From Pithys albifrons albifrons (taxonomy: Eukaryota > Chordata > Aves > Passeriformes > Thamnophilidae), in assembly GCF_047495875.1 (NCBI RefSeq), contig NC_092458.1:2873939-2937938 (forward strand): a stretch of DNA of 64,000 nucleotides, written 5' to 3'. Below the pieces are notes generated by a model. That model was not told the origin of the DNA. It did not search any database and saw nothing but the letters and a program-made list of their open reading frames with translations. How positions within the stretch are numbered: position 1 is the stretch's first letter; each line of letters starts with the position of its first letter. The position numbers and the translations under genes were made by a program. Below are positions 10,319-20,702 of the stretch, in pieces.

Positions 10319-11338
10319 ATAGATCACACTGTCTGTGTGTCTTGGTTTAATATCAATGGAACTAATATTTCAATATACTTACACTCCATTGATTACCACA
10401 TTGAATGTTTCTCCCTTTTCAAGTATTGTTTCACAACAGCCAGCATAGCACTAGAGTATAAAAGTGAAAAATGTCATCTCTGATAAGGTTATGTACAGCT
10501 TTGTGTTCTCAAGAAGCATCAGTTCTCAAATTTCAGGTGGACTTTATTTTATTCAGGGCCTGAATTCCAAGGAGCTGTGTTTTAAAAGCATCTTCAGTGA
10601 ATTACCAGGTTTTGTCCTAATCTAGCTCAGTTGTAAGGAAAGCAGGGAAGTCACAGACTAGATAGACAGGTCATTCTGCCACAGTGCTGTTCAGTAACCT
10701 GACAGTCACAGGGGAAATACAGATGTTTTCCTACCTGCATGTGGGACTTGCTGGGGGATCGTTAAGGGTGTTTTATTAAAAACGCTTTTCAGCTGATCTT
10801 GTTTGGTCAGTCCTGTTCCACACTGGAAATACTTGCTTTCAAATGAAATTACAGATCCACTGAAGTGTATAGAAATTTGAGAAGTGGTTCAGTTTCTCTG
10901 CAATCATGGTTGATCTAGGAGCAAATGGAGTGTTTTTAGAAAAAAAATCTGTTCCTATCAGTATTTGTCTTGGATGTTGTGGCAGAAAAAAAACTTGAAT
11001 GGTTTTCTAAACTCTATTCAGTGTTCACTGTTTCTTATCAGATTTGGTAAAAAGGTTCACAGCAGTACTAGTATTTTAATCTTGTTGCAGCTTTAAGCTT
11101 TCATTCTTCCCTTGCTTGGTTATGTTCTAAGGTGGTTTGCCCTGAGGTCTCATCTGTTTGAACAATTTTTACTGGTTTACAATGTCACAGCTCCCTTAGA
11201 AAAGGGCTGAGGGAAGGCTTGGCTTGTTCTGTATCGATAGAAATCCTCAAGTATAATTCTTTTTGTTCTTCTGGGGAGTTTGTATACTTTGACTTGACTC
11301 AAAATGTGGACTTTTTTCCTGGGACTTGAAAGAGTTAT

Positions 11339-12357
11339 CATAGAATCATAGAATCGATTGGGTTGGAAAAGACCTCCAAGATCATCGAGTCCAACCCTTG
11401 GTCCAACTCCAGTCCATTTACCAGATCATGGCACTCAGTGCCACGGCCAATCTGTGTTTAAAAATCTCCAGGGATGGTGAATCCACCACCTCTCTGGGCA
11501 GCCCATTCCAATGCCTGATTACTCTCTCTGGAAAGAATTTTTTTCTGATCTCCAACTTAAATTTCCCCTGGCACAGCTTGAGCCCATCGTGCCCCCTTGT
11601 CCTATTGCTGAGTGCCTGGGAGAAGAGACCAACCCCCACCTGGCCAGAACTTCCCTTCAGGTAGTTCCAGACAGTGCTGAGGTCACCTCTGAGCCTCCTC
11701 TTCTCCAGGCTAAACACCCCCAGCTCCCTCAGCCTCTCCCCATAGCACTTGTGCTCCAGTCCCTTCACCAGCCTTGTTGCTCTTCTCTGGACCCGCTCCA
11801 GCACCTCAATATCCTCTCTGAACTGAGGGGCCCAGAACTGAACACAACACTCAAGGTGTGGCCTCACCAATGCAGAGCACAGGGGAAGGATCACTTCCCT
11901 GGTCCTGCTGGCCACGCTATTTTTGATACAGGCCAGGATCCCATTGACCTTCTTGGCCACCTGGGCACACTGTTGGCTCATGTTGAGCTTCCTGTCAATT
12001 AGTACTCCAAGGTCCCTTTCTGCCTGGCTGCTCTCCAGCCACTCTGTGCCCAGCCTGGAGCGCTGCAGGGGGTTGTTGTGGCCAAAGTGCAGGACCTGCA
12101 CTTGGCCTTGTTGAACTTCATCCCATTGGAATCAGCCCATCTCTCAAGTCTATCCAGATCCCTCTGCAGAGCCCTCCTGCCTTCCAGCAGGTCGACACTC
12201 CCTCCCAGCTTGGTGTCATCAGCAAATTTGCTGATGATGGACTCAATCCCCTCATCTAAATCATCAATAAGATGTTAAACAGGACTGGACCCAACACAGA
12301 CCCCTGGGGAACACCACTGGTGACCAGCCGCCAGCTGGATGCAGCTCCATTCACCAG
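11339..12357 (-). mobile_element. CR1 LINE 3' fragment, minus strand
   Basis: Begins on the plus strand with CATAGAATCATAGAATCGAT and reads on the minus strand as the CR1 reverse-transcriptase C-terminus (11418-12101, [24 protein letters not shown]) with a frameshift just before it. It is 5'-truncated near the residues after the FADD motif block, at about 12357, and lies within intron 1. Confidence 0.95.
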
Positions 12358-15058
12358 TTATGGATTTGTTTTGTTCTTTGTTTCTTGGCATTGGGCATTG
12401 GACTAATAATACGTGATAAATAGAGGGTAGTTGGTTTTTTTGGCTTTTTTATATGGGTAGTTGTGCAAGTTACGAAAGAAATCTAGAACTTGGCTTTCAT
12501 GCTGATGTTCTTGAAGAGCAGCTTGCAGGAATACTAAGCCGGGCACTGGATCTTTTGGTGAGCATTGCATTGAAGTTTAGCTGCCTCATTTCCTGAAATT
12601 CTTGAGATCATCTTTATGGAATAGTAATTATCACCATAATCCTGCTAATGTCAGATCAGAAATGATTTGTCCAGTTAAGGCAAGGTGCTAAGTTGGTGCA
12701 GTTTCCCTCTTGCTTCATATTTGCTCAAAAAAAAAATAGTATAAATTTCTGCGAGCAAGTATTACATCAAATATCATCTCTTCCCACTGCTGTCTTGAAG
12801 GTGTTAAAATTTTTTTGTTGTTTTCTGGATATTCTGCTGAAATGCCACTGGTAAAGATCAAGTTTTAGCTGCTGGGTGATGTGCTGGTGTGCAAATGTGA
12901 CTTCAGTAATTGCTGAGTAAGTGTTATAGCTGGACTGAGAACACTTAAATGAAATTGTATTTTAAAAATTACATTTCTGTCAGTGCTTTTGTACATTAGT
13001 ATGGGTTTTGCAACTCATTATGTTTCAAATGGACAGCATGGGGTAGCACTTATTTTAGTCTGTGTCTGTCCTTCGTCTCCTGCTGTTTGATCAGCATCGT
13101 GAAAATACAATTATAAGGGTTTGCAGGCTGTTCCTTCTTTATCAACAGCAGTGACTTATACAGGTGTTTCAAAACAAATCTCATTGTTGGTCTGAAAAAG
13201 GCTTCATGCATCATGACTTTAGCAGTTTTTGAATAATTGTTTAGGAATATGTTTGCAGTTCTGTACTTGCCTTTGCTTCTGTACTGAAGAGGGAGGTTGG
13301 TCTTTGAAGTGTACTGGTCTCACTAGTGGCCAGTGACAGATAATTATCCCTGTTCACATCCTGCTTCCTTCTGGGTCAGTTCGAGTTTATTAACCCTTCA
13401 TGTAACTAACTTATTATTGTTTTCTTGGAATATCCAATTTAAAGAGGAGCCAGACAGGGAAGGCAGTTTCTATCACGTGTTGAAGTTGAATTAAGTTTAT
13501 AAATGGCAGAATGCAGACCCCTCTTAAATGAAATTTGCCTTTTTGCTTTTGAAGCCATGTCTTTAAATACAGTAAATGCTGGTTTTGCTTTAAAGAAAGT
13601 TCCAAGTCAAGTAAATGTTCTACCTGCCAATCCTTTTCAGGATTGGGGAGTTGAGGTAAATGAGGCTGAAGGTAGCCTGAGGCCTAAGAGAGACCTAAGT
13701 AAGGTCACCTATTTTGATCTGTCTTTAGTAATGATGATCTACTGTATTAAAAAAAAAAAAGAGTGAAAAATGGAAAAGAAAGGAAAAAAAGTCAAAAAAT
13801 CACTGAGGTGTTGAAAAAGAGTTCCTTCATCTAAGAACAAGGGGTCTGTGAGAGAGAGATGAATTAGTGGCTTCTGTGGTGGACAACTTTAAGTTTTCCA
13901 AAGACAAGAAAGAATCCTCTCAGCAGGTCTTGATGTTTTTAGTTCCATTAGCTGGGTGATATCTTTCTGTAGTAATGTGGACACTGAGGCATCTTCACTG
14001 ATCCTTGTTGTTGTTACTCAGCGAGACATGAGTACCAACAACACAAATGTTTCTGGTACTGTGATAAGCAGGACTTCTATTCCTGGAGGAACACCAGGCA
14101 CTTGAAAGCTGCTTTTCCTTAACTGAGACATCTTTCTGTAAAAGTTGTAGCAAAAATTCATGACACATCTCCTAAGAGCATATGTTACCCAAGATGTGCT
14201 CAGGGCATGGAGGCTTGTGCTGTTTGGTTCTTATCTGCACAGTTCAGTTCTGGGTTTTTGTCTTCAGGAGTCCCCGTGCAGTTTGTTCTCATGTGCATCT
14301 GTTACAGGAGTTTCCAGCACTGCAATGGTAGACTGGTGTCTTCAGTCTGATGGAAGATTCCCCTCCTGCAAACACAGAAAAGTTGATGGAAGAGTTTCTC
14401 TTATCTTTTGAGGAATCCATATCTCCTGAAAAAGAGAATTCTGTTCACTCTTCAACTCTGGTGGTTGGAAGAGGTGAAGAAAATATTTTATTGCCAGTCC
14501 TGGGCTTGCTGAAGCCATCCCTGTGGGGACTGCAGTTCCTGGACTTGATGGCTCTAAGAACTAAATGAAAGGGAATTGATGCTGGAGAGCTGACAGGAAA
14601 GAATCAGAAGTTTGATTGTCTTCTGTGAATTGAGTTTAAATAACTCCCACAAAAACAAGCAGTCCTTATCTGCTTCCCCCACCTGGATTCCTGTTAAAAT
14701 TTACCTCACAGATCGTTGGTTGGTCCATCTTTCTGAAAAGAAGGCTAAAGAATTCTCTTAATGTCTCCTGTTTTTTGAAAGTTTTGGAAGGTAAGACTTC
14801 CGTAAATATTTGGAGTGCTAGGAGAAGAGGAAAAAAGTAGAAAAAAGATTTAAATGTTTTTCTTTCATTTAAAGTCTTGGATTCAGGAGGGAAGAAAGTA
14901 GTTACAGCATTGACATTTTGGTAACTTTTGTTCTTATGTTTTGATTATGTGCTAAAACACAGATTCCAGAAAGTAACAGATTTGCCTTATGGGAGAAGTT
15001 GTGGCCTCATCACAGTGCAAATTTCTGCCTTGGGGCTACTCTGGTTAATTTCTTGAGC
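12358..15058. other. TAB3 intron 1, unique-looking part
   Basis: No exon or clear repeat seen. An A-rich stretch lies at about 13747-13800. Confidence 0.45.
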
Positions 15059-15063
15059 ATAAT

Positions 15064-15689
15064 TGTTAAGGGTTCCCCTAGGTGGGCCTAGATTTGGGCT
15101 CTGAAGTCTGGACTAGGCCGAAGCTGTCAGCTGACTTGAGCTGGGCTGAGCTAACAGCTGACCTCTTCTAGCCAGTAAGTTTGTATTCCATACCACATTA
15201 TGACATCATCTCCAGGGCAGTAGGAACCAGTGTGGGAGTGGTTAAGGCAGTCGCTTCTCAGCCCTCCTCTTGGGAGGACACACGATGCTGTCCCAGGGGG
15301 GATGGAGAGGACCAGGCCCACCACTGGCTCACAGGGTATCTCAGGAAAGTCAAATGTGTTGTTCTGGGTCTCTCCTTTCTGCTTGAGTTTGTCTCCCTGG
15401 GGAATAAGTCTTTTCTTAAGTAATGTGTAGTTAGGACAGTAGAATTTGTGTGTTCGTTAAGAAGTTGAGGTGGGGAACTTGTTGTTGCAGACTTGTGTGA
15501 GTGTATATTTGTACTCTCTTCTAATTGTCTCTTTCTTTCTGTGAAAAATATATGTAGTTTTAGTATAAATGCGGTTTGAAGTGGTTTTTTTCTTTCCCCT
15601 CTCTTTTCCTCCCTTTCCCTGGTGTTGGGAGGGAGGCTTTTCTCTCTGTGCTTGGGGGGGTTGGCAGTTGCTTATCTCAAACCAGGACA
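15064..15689 (+). mobile_element. Solo LTR 1 (avian ERV), plus orientation
   Basis: A 626-bp element from TGTTAAGGGTTCCCC to CTCAAACCAGGACA, flanked by a perfect 5-bp duplication ATAAT (15059-15063 and 15690-15694). No internal retroviral genes are present, so it is a solo LTR left by recombination. A TATAAA lies near 15564. It is clearly homologous, in reverse, to LTR 2 and more distantly to LTR 3. Confidence 0.9.
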
Positions 15690-15717
15690 ATAATCATGGG
15701 GTGCTACTGTATCCACT

Positions 15718-16020
15718 GGGCAGTTAAATGCCTCCCTGCCATCCGATCCCGTCAGATCTCGGAAGCTCAGCAGGGTCAGCCCCGGATTAGTACTTGGATG
15801 GGAGACCTCCTGGGAAATGCTGGGTGCTGTAGGTTCTAGTCCTGAGGACTTCACTGGCACTGTCCAAGCTCGCTCGGCCGTGGCTGATGAACCTCAGGAC
15901 TGAAACGGTGGGGCCAGTTCTGTGCACGCTGAGCCTCACCTGAAATCCACTGCACAGGCTGGAAGGGCCCACCCACGTGGGGACAGCCCTGCCCAAATCT
16001 GCGTTCTGGGAAACCGAGCC
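15718..16020 (+). mobile_element. 5S rRNA-derived SINE, copy 2
   Basis: Begins GGGCAGTTAAATGCC and is flanked by the perfect 12-bp duplication ACTGTATCCACT (15706-15717 and 16021-16032). The 5S-like part is about 15731-15834 and keeps the region of the 5S internal control elements. The body ends CCGAGCC without the CACATA tail seen in the other copies. It lies only 28 bp after LTR 1. Confidence 0.9.
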
Positions 16021-16032
16021 ACTGTATCCACT

Positions 16033-17779
16033 TGTCCATTCATGGAAAATTTGAGTTTGAGCTTTGTTAGTAGCCTTAGTTAGTTAACCTTAGAGAAAGG
16101 GCTGCTGATATTTTGAATTACTTCCTAAATGCTGTTTGCTGAACTGAGCATGTTTATGTACTGCCTTTTTGCCACTGTTGGTTGTGTTGCCATCAGCAGC
16201 AATGGTTTGACTGCCATGTGCTTATGTAACCTGCACTCAATTTTAAGTGAAACTGTTTATGGTACAGGCGATTTAGTCTGTTCAGAAAATGAAAACTCTT
16301 TGTGCTTAAGGGGAGTGCATTTAGACTGGCTTAGACCTTTCTTTTGCCTGCTTTTCTGAGGGTTTTCTTTGTTTGTTTGTTTTAACCACGGTTGGTTTTA
16401 TTTCTGGTGATGAGGGTGGTGCTGGTTTTGTTTTCCCAGCAAGTGTGTGGTATACTTAGACTTGTGGGGCAAGTTATTTCTGTGTATACCAGAATTTGTG
16501 AGTTACATAAGCATGTTACATAATCATAAAAATAATCTTAATTTTTATTAAACTATAGTAAGTGTCAGGCAGTCAGAAAAACTTGATGTTTTTGATTATT
16601 TGTCCAGTAGTAGTGATGTTCCCATGTTATGCAGCATGAGCATCTTAGTTTGGTTGCCTGATAGTAAGTACAGTGTGACAGAATCCCACTGGAAGACTAT
16701 CCTGTAGACAAATCCTCTACCAAAAAGTTACTGGACTTTTTTTTCCCTGTCAATATTCAGGAAGTAGTGGTGGTTATTTGAATAATGCATTCTTAAAGAA
16801 GCGATGAAATTAAAGAGGTTTTAATTGGGGTTTCTTTAGTGGTTAATGATGTTAGTAACTGTGAAGAAAGGAATGCTTAAACATTGGGTGTGTTTGCTAA
16901 GGTGCAAACCTCAAGGTTTAATTATAGTAGGTTTTTATTACACATATATTTGAGATAACTTCTGTTATTTTTATGTGCTAGTTACAGATAGTCAAAGATG
17001 AGTAACTTCTGACTATATTAATGTGGTTGTAAATCTGCAGAATAACTTTTCATGAGAGATCTATAAGGATTGCAGACTTCTCTTTAGGTGTGTGTTTTAA
17101 TTCTTTCATGACACAGAGTCAACTGTTATCACCTCTGTGCATCTTAAAATACTAATATTTTTCAAGCACAGTATAGGTATGTTTTATAGTTTGGGGTTGG
17201 GTTATTTTCTCTGTTCTGTGATTATTTGCTAATCCCTGAGATTTGTAACTGATCTGGTTTGATAGTTGTGTTTTTCCTGTGGTCAAGGCTAAAATCTTTT
17301 CGTAATTCTTCCAAATAAAAAAGAACATGAAGACTTGAAGGCAGATTTTCAGTGAAGTTCAGAACAATCAAAGCTTCTCCAAGGTTTGGGTTTCTGTCTT
17401 GCTTAAATGTAGATCACCTGTGTTTCACAGGGACACTGGTTGTTCTGTCATTTAAGCTTGGAAGGAAGACTTGTAGAAATGTTATCTCTTCTTTTCCATG
17501 ACTAAATCATTAAGTGGGACTAACTCAATATATTGGTCACAACCAGAGCTGTTGGTTGGATGGTTCATTGAACTTTGAGGTGCCTGTGTCACAGAAGGAA
17601 ATCTGCTCGATGGAATCAGAGTTGTGGCTTGGACTGCTTTTTGTAATGGGAAAGTCTAATTTCTAATAGTTTTTTCTGTCTTACCTGAAGGGAGAGTCTC
17701 CTTTGAGATCTTCCTTGTCAGATGCCACTGTGACACTTGAAACACTTCTCACCCTCACCTCCTGCTTCTGTCTCAGTGT
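16033..17779. other. TAB3 intron 1, unique-looking part
   Basis: AT-rich; no exon or repeat recognised. Confidence 0.45.
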
Positions 17780-17784
17780 TGTGT

Positions 17785-18409
17785 TGTCTTGGTTTGAGAT
17801 AAGCAACTGCCAACCCCCCCAAGTACAGAGAGAAAAGCCTCCCTCCCAACACCAGGGAAAGGGAGGAAAAGAGAGGGGAAAGGAAAAAACACTTCAAACC
17901 ACGTTTATACTAAAACTACATATATTTTTCACAGAAAGGAAGAGACAATTAGAAGAGAGTACAAATATTCACTCACACAAGTCTGCAACAACAAGTTCCC
18001 CACCTCAACTTCTTAACGAACACACAAATTCTACTGTCCTAACTACACATTACTTAAGAAAAGACTTATTCCCCAGGGAGACAAACTCAAGCAGAAAGGA
18101 GAGACCCAGAACAACACATTTGACTTTCCTGAGGTACCCTGTGAGCCAGTGGTGGGCCTGGTCCTCTCCATCCCCCCTGGGACAGCATCGTGTGTCCTCC
18201 CAAGAGGAGGGCTGAGAAGCGACTGCCTTAACCACTCCCACACTGGTTCCTACTTCCCTGGAGATGATGTCATAATGTGGTATGGAATACAAAATTACTG
18301 GCTAGAAGAGGTCAGCTGTTAGCTCAGCCCAGCTCAAGTCAGCTGACAGCTTCTGCCTAGTCCAAACTTCTGAGCCCAAATTTAGGCCCACTTGGGGGAA
18401 CCCATAACA
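17785..18409 (-). mobile_element. Solo LTR 2 (avian ERV), minus orientation
   Basis: A 625-bp element with ends TGTCTTGGTTTGAG and CCCATAACA on the plus strand, flanked by the 5-bp duplication TGTGT (17780-17784 and 18410-18414). It is the close inverted counterpart of LTR 1, about 2.1 kb away. The frame at 17703-18215 is only a chance reading through it. Confidence 0.9.
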
Positions 18410-18414
18410 TGTGT

Positions 18415-20067
18415 CTATGACACAAAGTTTTGTGGAGTTTTGAGGTGAATTGTGGAGCTGATGGAGGCTGGGCCAGTGTTTAGTGTTGGTAAATCAAAGT
18501 CTAGCTGTGGTCATATCTGCCTCGCCATTTGCTTTCTAAATTTGTGCTTGCATGTTGGGAGGAGGAAGCATTCAAAGGAAAGGAGAAGCAAATTCTTCAG
18601 AAATACTGTGTTTTTGTTGGGTTTAGGTGATTATGAAACAGATGAGACTTCCTTTGTGACAATTTTCTCTTGTGGGAGCACCCTGTGTGCAATCACTAAG
18701 CATTTTATGAGGGTAAAAACTTCCCTGAACAAGATTTCCGGCCCCACCCACCAACTTATTTCCTGAAGTTAGTGGGTTTGTGCCTGGTACTCACTTGAGA
18801 TTTTTAGTGTTTTTTTCAGAGCTCAACAACAGTAGCAAAACCCTCTCTTTTTCTAAGATTGGTATTTGTTTGGTGTTTTCAGTTGTGACACTATGCTGGA
18901 CAAAAAAACCCTGATGTATTGGGATTTTCCATATTTCTTTTCCCTTGTAACTATTTCTGTCTTTTCATAGAAGGGAATTAGGTTCCAACCTGTGTTCCTT
19001 GTTAAAAAAGTTTGTAAGAAGCTTGATACTTGAGAGTAGCTGTGTTTGTACTTTTTGGTGTGTTTTTTTTCCTTCTATTAATTATTTTGCACGTCTGATG
19101 TTTAAGATTTTCTTTTCTTTTTATCTCTAGAAATATCGTTCAGTAGCATCTTAATGAGCAGTTCTAATAAATCAGAATTCAGTAGTAAGTTGTCTTTCTA
19201 CTGACTCCCAAATTAGTCTAGATTGTCTTTCATATAGTCTTCACTGGAGACATGTTTGTTTTACATTAGAATTTAAAAACAGACTTGAAATGTAAATTAC
19301 ATTTCACAGTTCAGTTTTACTTGGGAAGAGCAGTTGTGTGAACAATTCTGTAAATTTGGAATATGTAATTTTGATTTCGGGTAATATTTCCTTTAAATAT
19401 TTGGTTCGTATTTGAAAATAATATTTTGAGTTTTAAAAGTCACTTTTTATGATAAATAAAACCTGTATACAGTTTGAGAATTTTTAATACAATTTAAGCA
19501 TGCTTATTATGATCCTTTCATGTTGTTCAGTTATTTAAAGTTTAAAATAATGAATACTTGGACATTAATATTTAGAAAGTCAATACAGCAGTGTATGAAC
19601 TTATTGCTTGATTGTGTGCCCGGGTTTTTTTGGTGTTTCTGTTTATTCTGGACTCAGTTCAGTTGAATTCAGTGTATATAACTACAGAAAAAATGTATTT
19701 ACTCTTACACATACTTGGAAATTTGTTTGTTAAAGGCAGTTTCTGATTGGACTCTTTCATCTGTTTCCAGTTCATTTACTTATTAGAATATGTAGCAAGT
19801 TGCTCTTCTCGTCTGAGTGAATGGGTGGGTGTGGAAATCTGACCACTAAAGTAATAGAGGTGCTGTATTTGAGCTGACATAGAGAGAGAGTTGAATGTCC
19901 ATTTTCTTTTGCAAGTCTTCAAATTTGTGTGAAATTTATTTTTAATCCATTTGACAATTAGGCAAAATATGTAATAAGGTATTTGAATTGAAACTAATTC
20001 CATAGGTTAAACTGTCTAGAAAGTAATGGAAAATTGGTGGGTCTCAGATAGTCAAGTTCTTTTCTGC
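18415..20067. other. TAB3 intron 1, unique-looking part
   Basis: AT-rich; no gene or clear repeat recognised. Confidence 0.45.
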
Positions 20068-20072
20068 ACCCT

Positions 20073-20697
20073 TGTCCTGGGTTGAGCTGGCAAAGCACCA
20101 ACTGTCCAGGACAGAGTGAAGAGGGTTCCTCCTCCCCCCAACCAGCCAAGGGAAAAAGAAGAGAGAGAGAAAAGAAAAACCCTCAAAACCAGATTTATGC
20201 TGGAACTAACTACATGTATTTATACAGAAAAGAGAAAATTAAGAGGAAACTACAATATAACACACACTTACACAAGTTACATATATATATAACAAGGAAT
20301 AACTTCCCACTCCCCAATTAATACAAAGCCCATTACTCTAAATTCATAAGCTCTCCAAAAGACACTCAGCAAGAAAGAGAAAGTATAACAACAAAATATT
20401 TCTACTTCCCTGAATGCAAACAAAATGCAAGCAGAGGCAACAAGAGCAGGGCCCAACATAGTAGAGGAGCTGCCAGACGTTCTCCTCTTAGTGCAGCCAT
20501 GATGGAACTGCCCAAGCCACTCCCACACATTGGATTTTACCCCCTTTGAGATGATGTAGTATGGTATGGAATACAATATTATTGGCTGGAAGATGTCAGC
20601 TGTGAGCTGGCTCAGCCCAGCTTAAATCAGCTGACAATTCTAGGCCCAGCTGAACTTTAAAACCTAAATTTAGGCCCACCTGGCCAAACCCATAACA
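20073..20697 (-). mobile_element. Solo LTR 3 (avian ERV), minus orientation
   Basis: A 625-bp element, TGTCCTGGGTTGAG to CCCATAACA on the plus strand, flanked by ACCCT on both sides (20068-20072 and 20698-20702). It shares the layout and many blocks of LTR 1 and LTR 2 (the GTGGGCCTAAATTTAGG block and a CAGCTGA-rich block after it) but is more diverged, so it is a related subfamily. Confidence 0.9.
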
Positions 20698-20702
20698 ACC
20701 CT

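Noticed and set aside
17703..18215. 170-codon plus-strand frame
   Set aside because: Lies almost wholly within solo LTR 2 in antisense; no protein similarity.
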